Below the pieces are notes generated by a model, which was not told where the DNA came from, searched no databases, and saw only the letters and a list, made by a program, of their open reading frames with translations. A stretch of DNA of 64,000 bases from Xylaria sp. FL1777 (lineage: Eukaryota; Ascomycota; Sordariomycetes; Xylariales; Xylariaceae), in NCBI GenBank assembly GCA_022578965.1, contig MU400508.1, forward strand, positions 744,001 through 808,000. Reading direction: 5' to 3'. A program made the position numbers and the translations under genes. Below are positions 23,385 to 34,984 of this stretch, piece after piece. Each line of letters starts with the position of its first letter. Position 1 is the first letter of the stretch.

Positions 23385-24417
23385 TAGGTAGCAGTGAGGC
23401 GGTAGGAGGATTGTACCTACCTACCTATTAAAAGGTGCCAGCTACGAAGGTTGGGGCCAGAAGTCTGAAATAGCCTGGACAATTGAATACAGTGCATTTT
23501 ATTTACTGCTTACAGTAAAGGTTTCCTAATTAGGAAAGTCCTTTAATTTTGTGCCAGACCGTTAGCGGCCCGATTCTGGTATATTTTCTACTTGACGGAC
23601 TGTTCTTAAGCTAAAATAGAACTTGCCAAGCCGCTAACGGTCTGGCACAAAATTAAAGGACTTTCCTAATTAGGAAACCTTTACTGTAAGCAGTAAATAA
23701 AATGCACTGTATTCAATTGTCCAGGCTATTTCAGACTTCTGGCCCCAACCTTCGTACTTAGGTAGAAGAACTGCTGGGATTCTCTGGCCTAGCTGTCTCC
23801 ACACATTAGCGTTACAAGTACCTGCAGAATGTCCGTTTACCTTAATTTGCCTCGGCACCGCTACATTTATTACTTTATCTTATGGGTAGAGCCGAGCCAA
23901 CAGTAATACTCAACATACGCAGTAGAAAATTGAACAAGTTCACTCAGCTAAGTTAGTGCAAAACAATAAATAGATAAAAGACATGTACTGTAACAATTCC
24001 CTAGAAAATGACAAAAACGACATAACACATCGTGCTTGTATTTCTATCCTAATAGTAGTATCTATCGTAGTATATTTTCCGCCACTGAATATAAGCGTCG
24101 CTAGCACAACTATCTTCCTCGGACAGATCATTAGACATTGTGTTCTCACGAAAAATCAAAAGTTTATGTACCTGTAAACATGTTGCGTACAACACGATAG
24201 GTACTTGATTTCCTATAAATCCACCCCTTGCCACCATCTGGATAAACTCCTCCCAGTGCCCCGACGCCTGGTTGCAATGCCATCCATGCGAGCATTACAC
24301 CTACTTGTAGCTCTAGCTTTACTATATATTACCTGAACCCTATACTCCAATGTTCAAGGGTCTCAACTGGAAGATCATCTAGTCAAGTAAGCATTAACAA
24401 GCATTTGCCCCGAGCTT
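23385..24417. other. intergenic with inverted-repeat element
   Basis: About 1 kb between two minus-strand genes. The right third is AT-rich without a supported gene; the left part is filled by the inverted-repeat element at 23443-23756. Just before the synthetase start lies a GGTA/TACC run (23410-23430). Confidence 0.6.
23443..23756. mobile_element. MITE/foldback-like element with perfect 126-bp terminal inverted repeats
   Basis: The left arm (23443-23568) and right arm (23631-23756) are exact reverse complements over all 126 bases by my reading, separated by a 62-base spacer. The outer ends read TACGAAGGTTGGGGCC...GGCCCCAACCTTCGTA. If the terminal TA on each side is a target duplication, the element is 310 bp with CGAAGGTT ends, as expected for a non-autonomous Tc1/mariner-type element; that class is an inference. 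It encodes no protein. Identical arms imply recent insertion or recent homogenisation. Its RNA would fold into a very long hairpin. Confidence 0.88.
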
Positions 24418-27400
24418 TTATTTCTTCCCCCTTGGCACCCGCCTGTAGTACAACTGCACTGGCGTGAAGTTGCCATCACAGTTGTGGAGAACTCTCTGAG
24501 CTTCCGCAGCGGATACATTCGCCACGATCAGGGTGTCGTTACATTGTGTCCAGGTGCCATTATCTGCTTTGACGTAAGAAATATAGTGGCCAGAGTTTAA
24601 ATTTACTCCAGCGTGGGCAACCACAGCATATAGGGAATAGACAGTATCGCAAATAAATCCCTCAGCTGCTTCACCACCAAGTAACCTGGCGATTTGCGTC
24701 CTGGACTCGCTATCAATAGCGTAAGGCTCCAGATCAAATTCTTCGAAAGGAAATGGCATGCGACTCAGAATCTTTACCGAGCTGGTTTGGTCTGTCCTCT
24801 GGAGTCCCACACGCAACAAAGGAGGTAGACGCACGATCTGCTTTTTTAGCGTCTTGCCCCTCGATTTGCACTTATCACACTCTGAGTCGACCTGTACTTC
24901 TACGAAATGCTCCTCCAAAAGTTGCGATAGATTGGACCTATTATGACCTGGTACAGGAAACTCGTATCTTTCCGATTCCTCGGCAACGAAGTTCTGTGCT
25001 TGGCAGTTTTTGCAGGTGAATGTATGTAGCTCTACCAAATACCAGTGTCGACTGATGATAGTATTATTGGGGCGATTTCCCCATCGGTCTACAATAAAGC
25101 CCACGGGTTGAGTGGTATCTTGAGGCGGTAAAACGTTTTTAGTCATGTTGAAGCGAGTCTCAGCCTCAAGCTGACCAAACAAAAAGGTGATAAACTCGTC
25201 TGAATCGTGCTGATTGCTATCCCCAAATCTAATAATTTTTGTCGGGTTGGCGTAGTATCCTGTATGAATAGTCCTTAAATAATGCTATCCCCAGTGAGTG
25301 ATTAGTAATTATGGTAAGGACTTAACGAGACATACCATAAGCGTTGCGGCTTTCATGTTGCGGAAAGTTCTTTGGCTTAGCCATTGGAAAAGGTTACCGA
25401 GTATTTTGCAAATCAGCTGGTTGTAAGAAGGGTCGAAGCTTGATACGTTTGGACGATATTTCGTCGGCCATTGGGCATCCAAAAACTCATCTACAAACCC
25501 CCGGGATGACAGGAGTGCTTGAATAGAAGAGTTGGCGTAGCACCAGTTATGCGGGTTAACAAGTCCAGTGGGCTTGCCGCCAGCCCCGATAGAAGCCTCG
25601 GACTCCGGATTGACCGCCATCATGGCAAGACCCCCAGGGGGTGGGTGTTCATCTGCAGATTGAAGTCCACTATATGTCGTTCTAGCAACGGAGGGTTTCG
25701 GACGAACCGGTGGCATAGGAGTCATATCCTTCAAAAACTCCTCACCTCCAGAGCCAGTGCTTTGGACCGAAGCGGCATCCTTCTCATTAGATATCATGGA
25801 CTCGGGCTCCCTTATGCTTGGAAACCGTCGCATAAAGTCCTCTTGAGATTTAGCATAGTCAAAGTCTCCGCTCTCATCCCGCCCAATCATCGCCTCAAAA
25901 GTGTCTACCTCCTCTGGTTTCAACGTTCTGTTTCTCAGTCGTTGCCGCGTATTAGCAGAGGTTGAGGTCGCATGTCTCAAAATCGGCTGCGTTTTGGATG
26001 TCTGTAGGGACTGCTGTCCCATTGCATCGACCCATGCATCTAAACCTCCCACGAGCAGTTTTGGCGTATGGGTCAACTGCTTGGGAAAGCTATAGTGAAC
26101 TAGAGCCTGTTTAAGGTTAAATATAACCGTTTCTTCTATATTGCCGGTGATCCTTTGAGGCATAGATTTAGAATCTTGGTCATAAAAGACAATCAAATCA
26201 AATTCGTCGCGCTGCTCAAGTGCAAGTTTCTCACTTGCGGGGGCAAGAATCATACTGTCGACTATCTCGCTTGCCGAGATATTCTGGCGTGAAAGGACAG
26301 TAGGATCAAGGCAGATTGTATTTTGCGATAAGATGTGGCCTTCATCAAATAATTGACGATCACGGACATCAATAATAAGGGTTTTTATATTCGCATTCCC
26401 ATCTTTCATATAACGTAAAAGCTCTTTTACCGTAATGTGCTCTCCCTCCGGAATCTGAACAGTGCTTATTGACGATGCTTGTGACTCCCCGTACGTATGT
26501 GCAGTCACGAATTGTTCTCCACTAAATGTTCTAGAAATGCTTTCCATAGAGCCACGTGAAGGTGTAGTAGGAATTGATACAATGGAGTTCGTCCGGCTGA
26601 ACATGCCGCGGGGTGTACTCGACGGCAGATTTGCAGCCTCGCTTGTCACCGTGCCTCTAGCAGGACTGTAGATCGCATCAGGAACTTTAGGCATGGCCGG
26701 CAAGGCACTGTGAACAGATAGGGGAAGGCGGTTAGGAAGAGGCACGGCTCTAAAACCAGTCTGTTTTGCCAGTAGTGTCGAAGAAGTATTTGGAGAGTCT
26801 TGAGGATCACGAAGCTTCGCAAAGCGAGCTGCTAGATCGGGCGAGGCGTTGCCCGGTCCTGGCTTAATTGAATTGCCATGTAACGCCTGAGGCTTTGGAT
26901 GGACAATAGGTCTCGCCTTGCGGCCAGGACTAGGGCTGTCATAGGATTGAGGACCAGAGCGCGTAGGACTAGCTGCGATGCCATTTTTGGTACTATTATC
27001 AATTCGGCTAAAGTGGAGGGTGTCGCGGTTGTCGATTGACTTCTGTGATGGTGGGTTGGAGGGTACACTAGGTAGGTCCAAGAGCAGGCTTTCGAGGGAC
27101 TTGGTAACAGATTTATCTGGGTGCACACCACTCCTCAAATTATCCTCCTTAATCAGTTCTTTAATCATATCGTAAACAGCTCCGTTCTTGGTGATCTTGA
27201 CCTTGAGAGCCTCATTTAGGCGGCCGAGGTCCCCACGATCCGACTTGAGAGAAGGATAATCCTTGTGTTTAGGTACTTTGTCCACGGCAATGGTGAATGC
27301 TTTGATATACTCCTGTAGGGCCAAATCGGGACGACCAAAGTCCTTGTAGGTGATCGCTTGTCGCATGTGCGCATCGCCGGCCTCGAGAACCTTCCGCAAG

Positions 27401-27606
27401 GGCGCATGGGGGTCAAGGTCAACAGTGACCGACACAATATCGTCTATATGGCGAAAGGGTGCTTTGCCGGGACCGGAGTTTCCGCCGTAAGCAACCGCCC
27501 CCTTTGGCCCTTTCCCAGTCGGTTCGACGGCATGGCTGTGCGTGTTCGACACCATTGTACCGTTGCCGGGGGGGATAACGGTCCCCGAGTATGCGACAGG
27601 ACTCAT
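24418..27606 (-). CDS. ubiquitin carboxyl-terminal hydrolase with rhodanese domain (Doa4/USP8-like)
   Basis: Two exons on the minus strand, 27606-25336 and 25284-24418, with a 51-nt intron whose TACTAAT branch site and GGATAG acceptor give a phase-0 join; product 1045 aa. USP enzymes remove ubiquitin; this layout matches Doa4/USP8-type enzymes that deubiquitinate endosomal cargo. Order: an N-terminal helical region like the USP8 dimerisation/MIT segment (residues about 60-150, DAHMRQAITYKDFGRPDLAL), a Ser/Pro-rich linker, a rhodanese-like domain (about 385-540, LIIDVRDRQLFDEGH), and a USP domain. The USP Cys box is GLVNPHNWCYANSSIQAL (Cys about 689), unlike the usual G-N-T/S-C; the His box is NSGHYISY (about 988) followed by CNDTLI with Asn where Asp is common. 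QHDSDEF and two CxxC pairs are present. VPS27 nearby acts in the same pathway, but clustering is probably chance. Confidence 0.88.
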
Positions 27607-28722
27607 ATCGGGATCAGGTCGCAGGCGGATTTCATAACGCAGGACTTGTCATAGGAGGGGCGAGGGGAAAGGAAGGCAATTACGGCGAAATTCGATTGAA
27701 GGATAGAAGCTAAGATTAAGGGAGTGAAGACGGCGGTGGGTGGCAAGGGGCGGGCCGAGTGGTACGGGCACAAGGGAGTAGGCGGCGGCGGATCGAGAAG
27801 GCGAGAACCTTATGTATCGTTATTGTTCTGGGGACGGAAACTGGAATGAGAGGGCATTCTTTCAGGACACGCTGGCGACTGTGAACGGCTGGATGATGGC
27901 ACCTATGACGCGAGCGGAAGGGTCTCAAAGAAGTGCTGAGAACAAAGGCGAGACGCCACGGTCTAGCGACAGATGCGAAGGGGTATATAAGAAAACAATA
28001 CGCTGACCTGGCGGTCTATGTTGAATGCGTTAAGCAGCATCTGAACGAAGACAGAAGCGGGTTAGACGATGGTATGCCGTCTAGGTTACATAATTCTTCA
28101 TAAATAGGTGAGTTGGATTGATTTGGATTGGATCGCAACATGTCTACCAGGTACCTACCTAAATGTCAATGGGTGCAGGTGAGGTCTGGCAGCTTACTTA
28201 AGCTTATGTGGGGCAGCACCCTGTCCTCTTTATGTTTAGGTGACTGACTGGCTTACTTCTGATAATGCTAACTAAGTACCTACCTAAGGTACTAGGTAGG
28301 TAAGTTGCCTAAGCTAAGTACATACCACATGCATGGCTTAAGTATGGTTTAGCTGCGTACTTTAGGTAGGTAGTAGGTAATATAGACAGACTTAACCTTA
28401 TGTAGTGATGCAGGTTACCTAAAATTCCGGCAGAATTTACGATGATATTATATCCTTCAGGTGATTATAATTATGTGTTGGGAATAAAGCCAGAGGGCCA
28501 AAGATACCTATATGCGTAACTTGTATGTATGCGACGGTAGCTTAGCCGACAGTGAGTTTCTGGTGATAGCAGATGTCGATACATCGGAGTCCGGCCTGCA
28601 AGTATTTAGTAAGTAACCCTATATACATATGGTTTCGCATTGCTTTCTCCTTTTGAGTAAGTCATATCGATGTCCGCTCTTGGGACTATTCCTCTCATTG
28701 CGCTGGAACACACATGTGACTT
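27607..28722. other. intergenic, tetranucleotide-rich
   Basis: About 1.1 kb upstream of the deubiquitinase gene. The first 400 bases are GC-richer and probably hold its promoter and leader. 28140-28400 is packed with GTACCTACC/GGTAGGTA motifs. No gene seen. Confidence 0.5.
28143..28383. repeat. GGTA/TACC tetranucleotide cluster
   Basis: At least a dozen copies of TACC or GGTA in both orientations, such as GGTACCTACC, CTAGGTAGGTAAG and TTTAGGTAGGTAGTAGGTAA, occur within 240 bases. It is low-complexity with potential for hairpins. Confidence 0.65.
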
Positions 28723-29037
28723 TCAAGCCAACTCCGACCCCAAGCGGCGCAACTTATAGCCCTTATCGCCGATGAGTAAACAGTGTTTCTCTGCAGCCGT
28801 ATTGCAGTAGTTGGGCCAGATCTTGCTCACAGTGAGGGGCGGAATAAGTCTCAGGATGATGTATGTCAATGATGCGAATTTCTCGACACTGATAACCGCT
28901 ATCGTAATGTTCGCAGGCATAAGATGCAAGGCGAAGAAAGAAACAATGACGAGATGGTAGATGAGCAAGATGTAGGGGACGCAGTCGGCATCATAAATAG
29001 CTGATTTGATAAGTACGAATGCTGCTGCTCGGGCCAT
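28723..29037 (-). CDS. hypothetical short membrane-like ORF
   Basis: An ATG-initiated frame of 104 aa. Residues 15-85 are strongly hydrophobic, e.g. VPYILLIYHLVIVSFFALHL and FASLTYIILRLIPPLTV, consistent with two or three membrane segments; the tail is basic. No family recognised. It sits in a gene-poor stretch beside a decayed gene and may be a fragment of a former membrane-protein gene, or chance. No flanking exons could be defined. Confidence 0.25.
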   Translation of the reverse strand: MARAAAFVLIKSAIYDADCVPYILLIYHLVIVSFFALHLMPANITIAVISVEKFASLTYIILRLIPPLTVSKIWPNYCNTAAEKHCLLIGDKGYKLRRLGSELA

Positions 29038-30514
29038 GATTCCTTTGCAGCATGGAGCTCAGCTCGAAGCTAGGTGTCAGGCCTCAAGGATTTATTTTAT
29101 TTAGCACATCGGGATACAAATGCCATGAGATACAGTCGTGGCTATCAATAAAACGGGCCCCCCGGCACTTTCAATATTCTATTTAGTATTACGGAATGTT
29201 AATTTGAGGTGCCTAACACTACAGATCTCACGAAACATGGCCCGGTGACTTATGACAAAGACCTGAACGACAATTTGTTCTGAGAGCTCAGTCGTCCAAG
29301 ATATGAAGTCGAGTAGTTCGCAATGCTCAACGTTTGCAGAAACGCCGAGATCTTTTACATCAACGTCTTGCTGCCGTAATTTGCGAACGCGAGTCACGCC
29401 GAATACTTACCTGTCATACTTGAAAGTGCTTCAGTCTAGCGGCAAAGACATCGGTGACATCTTCGATACTGAGTCTTTGACTGGGTCGGGCGGCCGTTCG
29501 AGTCGCTTGAGCCGAGCTCGCTCAAAACCCAGCACCTACCAGTAGTCATGGAGATACCAGAGTCACTCTCCAGCAGCATCTCGATCCTGAGTTGTTTCTT
29601 TTGATTTGGATGCCGTCGACGAAGAATTACGACCGCACCGGGTTGAGATAGAAAATTACCCTATTATAGTTGTGTGTCTGCCTAGACGGCGACTTTCTCG
29701 ACGACTTGGAAATTAGGATGGCCCTTTATGATCCGGCTAAATCTTTGTTAACCTTCAAAAGTTCTGAAGACGCGCTCGCTTGTTTGCCTTGAGAACGGGC
29801 CTCTCCGAAGACTCTCTCGTACGGATGACTTCCTAGGCAAGTTTCCCGGCAAGCCGTCGACCCCGGTGCTCACCAACTACCATGTCAATTATCTGTCGGC
29901 TGGATACTGGACCAGACTCAATACTCACGGTGGATCGCGAGCGTCGGGAGCTCCCGTGGAATAGCTTTTGCGGCACTGACTGCTCCTTGTCCGCCTGCAA
30001 GACTGGGAACCGGGCACGTCACATGATTATCCAGAGCTGATATATGCGCAGCATTCTCCTGTGCACGTAATCTCTGCTTCTTAGCTCTCCGGGTTTGCAG
30101 ATGAACAGCATCTGCATCGATCTCTCGATTGTGCATAGATTTCTCTTCGTGCCGCGCACAGCTGGCGAACCAGGATTGGTGAAGATGGATCGATCTATAT
30201 CGGCCTCCACCACTGGACCTGCTGTATAATCCACTGTAGCCGTCTCTGGTGTAGTTCCTCATTATGTTTAGTCATCTTATAATTCCGTATTGCGATGTGG
30301 AATGCCGTGAAGTATTCGTTGCGCTTTCTCATTCCTTTCGCGATCACCCGAGACTTTGCTACTTGCTTTGCCGCTGCTTCTAGCTGTCGACATTTTGGCG
30401 GTTCTAGAAGCTAGTTTGGTGCGTTCAAGTCGGGTACGGATGCCATCAACCCTTCAATTTCCGACTGTGCTACGATTACGGCCCGGTCCGCTTGATCCAT
30501 TTTAGCTGACTGCT
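29038..30514. other. gene-poor, apparently decayed sequence
   Basis: About 1.5 kb with no intact gene. On the minus strand, at 30500-30290, short frames can be read (for example AQSEIEGLMASVPD just after an ATG) that seem to continue the decayed gene at 30515-31435, with shifts of frame and stops between them. 29918-30262 is open on the minus strand for 114 codons but is Arg/Gln/His-rich and unrecognised. Confidence 0.4.
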
Positions 30515-31435
30515 CTAAGATTCTACACTCGAATGATATTCTTGGGTCCCGAACGGCTTCAGGTTTACTGATAACTCAAGCTTCTTCCATGCTTTGTCAA
30601 ATGTCGATTGCTGGTATGTGACAGTACACGCGTACTCATTATAGAAGTAACGTACGAAGCAGAGATGTTCAATCCAGGTCGATAGTTTGTTCTGTGCTTG
30701 CGCGGCTTCTCGGAGATCGAAGGGAGGTGTAAATTCTTTCTTATCCGGAAGATTCTTCACAACTTCAACGTAGGCTGGAAAGCCACGGCGGCCTACACGT
30801 TGAGCGAAGCTGTTGTATAACGTCCGGAATTCTGGAATAGTCCAATTCCAGCCATCGAAATTGCCTCTGAAGAACTGCTGCCACTGGCTAAATAGTCCCA
30901 AGCTGTTTTATTGAGAGTCAAAATTGTCCCATTGAAGTGGAATTGCATCCGTATAATTTACTTAAGGTCGTAATATCTCACTAGAAGCTTTCGGGTCGGC
31001 CATAACATCCTCAAGCATCTCAATTAGATAGCATGACTGACCGCCCGTCCGAATCAGTTTGTCGTAGGCTCTTCTCTCGTAGGAATTATCTGGAGGTGGT
31101 GGTTCAGTGGGTGACCTTGCGCGTTGCGATGTGTCTATACTGTCTGCTATAGCCAGTCGAGCGGTAACTTGATCTAGGTCGACAACCTAGGGCCCAGTTC
31201 GAGCCTTTGACCAATCTCCATTTTCCGGTCAGCCTAGGAAATACGACGAGAGAAGGGGGACATACTTTAGGCGGTTGATGAAAGTCTCAGGTATGTTCTC
31301 CGGATTCTTGCCGTCGGTTAGATGTACGCTATGCCTACCTATGCTTTCTTAGAGAAATTTGTCTAGTTTGGCGTCGCTGTATGCAGCAGCTGAGCGAGCG
31401 AGCTGTTTGCACGGTTTATTTCCAGTACTCGCCAT
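30515..31435 (-). pseudogene. decayed gene of an uncharacterised fungal protein family
   Basis: Minus-strand protein-like segments follow one another but are interrupted. From an ATG at 31435: STGNKPCKQLARSAAAY, then KFL, an in-frame TAA (31351-31349), then the same frame continues through DGKNPENIPETFINRLK to a GTATGT donor. A second segment ENGDWSKARTGP runs into TAG (31189-31187) and on into VVDLDQVTARLAIADS and ERRAYDKLIRTGGQSCYLIE. TAA (30964-30962) sits directly before a GTAAAT donor. The final open segment (30901-30515) contains WQQFFRGNFDGWNWTIPEF and LSTWIEHLCFVRYFYNEYA. Segments of this type occur in multi-copy, unnamed fungal proteins as I recall them. Stops of the TAA/TAG kind fit CAA/CAG to TAA/TAG change. 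Exon limits are approximate; recoding or an unusual splice pattern is less likely. Confidence 0.5.
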
Positions 31436-32634
31436 CTTTCTACTGCCTGAGGGGAGGAGTAATCACGTCGATAGGAAGGCTTATGTCACAAAGAAACAGT
31501 GGGTCAATCTTAGCGATTGACCTGTCGAGGCATTTTTAGGTGCCGAAGCAGCCTAGATTTCAGTAGCAAATTCATTAGTTCCGATAAGCTGTACGATGTT
31601 GTATTAAAAAGACAAAGATATGTTATAAATAGTAAGGCAAGGTACTTCGTATGCTATGACGCAAGACATTAACGCGGCAGACACTGTATTGGTTGTGACA
31701 GCCCCGCTCCGGCGGGCTCTATCATCCACGCTCCGCCAAGAAAACTTCAGAGCCTCATCCTTGTCTCAAATTCCGCTTCAGCCAGGGTCCCTACACGACA
31801 AGCGAAAGGGCAAGTTCGAGTGGATTATGGGTGGCCACGAGTTCACAAACCGAACCCAAGCCATCGTTATCAAATTAAACAAGACTCTGCAGTTCCAGAT
31901 TGTCGCTGCCAAGCACAACATGACTTCACTAACTTACATTGCGAATGTCAAGAAGTTCTTCTACAAGATAATATAAGACAACCCTAACACCTCCCTTTAT
32001 TAGCCTCCCTTAGAGAGTTGTACGAGATCCTTATGATCACTATTTCCGTATGAGGTCTCTAACTTAGCTATTCAGATATCACATGCGACTATTCATTTGG
32101 TCACGTCCGAATGGTATAACTAATCTAAAACTAATTATTAAACAAAATTGACATGACATAATTCCGTAACTTGGAATTCATGCTTTAAGCAACAACACTT
32201 TCACTTTTCGCTGCTTTAACATGTCTATGTGCCTTGTGAACACGAATAAATGATTAGAGCCGTAGTTACGTAATGCCATAGGTACCGTACTTGAAACTGC
32301 TTTTGGCTTATGTAATTGGAAATCGGTGCTAAAGGGCATGGCAGGCAGCTAAGGTGCCTGGTAGGTAAGACCCACAATACACTCCACTCCAATTACATCA
32401 ACAGGCTGCTACCTTCTGGTCTAGGTAGCTTCCACGACGCCGCATCCTCCCGATGCTAACAACTACCTATTGATTAATGTCAACCGTCGAATTTCATCGC
32501 AGCGCGGTTCATCCTACAAGTTGTACAGCAGCCCGGGATTTCTAAGACCCAGAGCCCAACCGCATCTAACCGCCCCGTTCTTCGATCCTAGTTTGTGCAG
32601 CGCGCAATCCGTGAATAGACCGACTACCTGCACG
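31436..32634. other. intergenic, mostly AT-rich
   Basis: About 1.2 kb upstream of VPS27. It contains one short plus-strand ORF (31656-31976, listed separately) and AT-rich DNA with many stops. The VPS27 promoter must lie in the last few hundred bases (32340-32634). Confidence 0.5.
31656..31976 (+). CDS. hypothetical ORF, possible gene fragment
   Basis: An ATG-initiated frame of 106 aa (another ATG at 31651 is out of frame). The second half, FEWIMGGHEFTNRTQAI followed by FQIVAAKHNMTSLTYIANVKKF, has the composition of a real folded protein and recalls a segment found in some fungal kinase-related hypothetical proteins, but I cannot name the family. It stops abruptly after KKFFYKII, so it may be a 5' fragment of a larger gene now lost. 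It lies next to the decayed minus-strand gene. Confidence 0.3.
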   Translation: MTQDINAADTVLVVTAPLRRALSSTLRQENFRASSLSQIPLQPGSLHDKRKGKFEWIMGGHEFTNRTQAIVIKLNKTLQFQIVAAKHNMTSLTYIANVKKFFYKII

Positions 32635-34939
32635 ATGATGGGCGGTTGGTGGTCGTCCTCGGCCAACAGCGCCTTGGATGACCAGATTGACAAGGCCACT
32701 GGCAGTAGTCTGTATGGACCGTCTCCTCTCGCCGGCGCCATGCCTCTGGCTTCACGTACCTGCTAATCCGCTCCCCTATTCACAGTGAAGATATCCCCCT
32801 CAACCTCGAAATATCTGATGTCATACGCTCCAAGACCGTCCAGCCTAAGGAAGCTATGCGCTCGCTCAAGCGTCGTATAGGCAACAAGAACCCCAATACC
32901 CAACTAAGCGCCCTGAATGTATGTGCTTGAGATATACCCTCGATTCTGGTTATGGCTGTTTCGCTGACTGCGCTCCAGCTCACGGACACATGTGTCAAGA
33001 ACGGCGGATCACACTTCCTGGTCGAGATCGCTTCCCGGGAGTTCATGGACAACCTCGTCTCCTTACTGCATGCCGTGGGCCCCGCAGCCGTGAACCAAGA
33101 CGTCCGAGCCAAGATGCTGGAGCTAATTCAGTCTTGGGCCGCTGCGACCGAGGGGCGCTACGACCTACAGTACATCAACGAAATATATCGGACGTTGCAG
33201 AAGGAAGGCTATCAATTCCCGCCTAAAGTGACCGTTGCGAGCAGTATGATTGACAGTAGTGCTGTGGGTGCTATCGTTTCCGTAACTTGCTGAGTATATA
33301 ACGCTTACCTATTGAATATAGCCTCCTGAATGGACCGATTCCGACGTGTGTATGCGATGTCGAACCCCATTTACTTTCACCAACCGAAAACACCATTGCC
33401 GCAACTGCGGGAATTGCTTTGACCAACAGTGCTCCTCTAAGACTCTTCCTCTGCCTCACTTGGGCATCATGCAGGCTGTCCGAGTTGACGATGGCTGCTA
33501 CGCTAGGCTGACCGACAGGTCCAGTAAAGGAGCTTCTACGGTAGACGCCACTTCACCTACAGCCTCATCCTTCCCCCATAAGAACCGAAGCACGTCATCC
33601 ATCATGCAGCCCCGGAACGCTCGAGTTGATGATGCATTTGATGAAGATCTTAAAAAGGCACTCGCAATGAGTCTCGAGGAAGTCCAGAGCCATTCGCGAG
33701 GGTATGTCCCTCCTACCGATAACAAACCATCAACCATTCAGCCTAGTGCGAAAGCCCCAGCGCCTTCTACTGAAGCCGAGCAAGAGGATGAGGATCTAAA
33801 GGCCGCCATAGCTGCGTCGCTAGCCGATATGGAAGAACAAAAGCAACGGCATGCGGCTGCCCTGAAGCAACAGACCAACAGTTCGGATAATGTTTCCGCC
33901 ACGACTTTCATCCTCCCCAAGAACGATTACGAACTCAGCCCGGTCGAAGCAGAAAACATTAACTTATTTGCGACTCTCGTGGATAGATTGCAAACACAAC
34001 CACCAGGGACCATTCTAAGAGAACCTCAAATACAGGAACTTTATGATTCGATCGGGACGTTGAGACCTAAACTTGCGCGCACCTATGGGGAAACCATGAG
34101 CAAGCATGGTAAGGATTTTTCCTAATTAAAGGAGTTTTGCTGCCGCTGCTAATATATTTTATACAGATACCTTGTTGGATCTGCACGCCAAGCTATCTAC
34201 GGTTGTGCGGTATTATGACAGGATGTTAGAGGAACGTCTCTCCAAAGCATACAGCCAACATAGTCTTAGCGGTTACAACGTACCTAGCCTGAGACAGGCA
34301 CCCAGCCCTTATCCCACTTTAGGCCCTGCGACTGGTAACTCTTCTTCGGGAGTAGAGAATTTCTATACTGGAGAACCTCCACAAAATTTTAGCCATCGAG
34401 CCACAGCTCACGATTATGCTCAACATACACCACAGGCCCAGCCGCAATATGCGAACTATGAGAAGCGTTCATCAGTTTCGATGCCGTCCAACAGTCAATA
34501 CCCGCCGCATGCAATACAAAGGAACGAAAGCTACCATAAGCAGCCCCCGTCAGCTCCTATTCATTATTCCACTCAGCCAAACTTCGTTCCACCGGAACAT
34601 ACGCCTACACCTTCTCAGTCTAACCACTTATCCCAACCTTCCCCCCAAACACCACACAATCAAGCTCGTGAACCAGCGGTGACAACAGCAACGGACTCAA
34701 GTGCAGCATACTATTACAATACCACCCTGCCAGCTGACGGGCGTACACCAACCGCATCCTTAGAGAATACACAGTCGCCCTACCCCAATCTGCACCAGGC
34801 ACCGAACTTCAATAGGCAATCTGTTCCTCCAACACCTGCTTCTACTAACGTGCAACCTGCCCAGACGCCCGCCCAAGCATCCCAGCAGGCTCAACAATAT
34901 CAACAGGTAGCCCAACCGAATTCCCACCACTATTGGCAA

Positions 34940-34984
<45 letters not shown>

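Noticed and set aside
24418..25182. Treating this segment as a separate 254-residue peptidase gene
   Set aside because: Its frame begins at a TTG inside the USP domain and continues upstream through QHDSDEF; it is exon 2 of the deubiquitinase.
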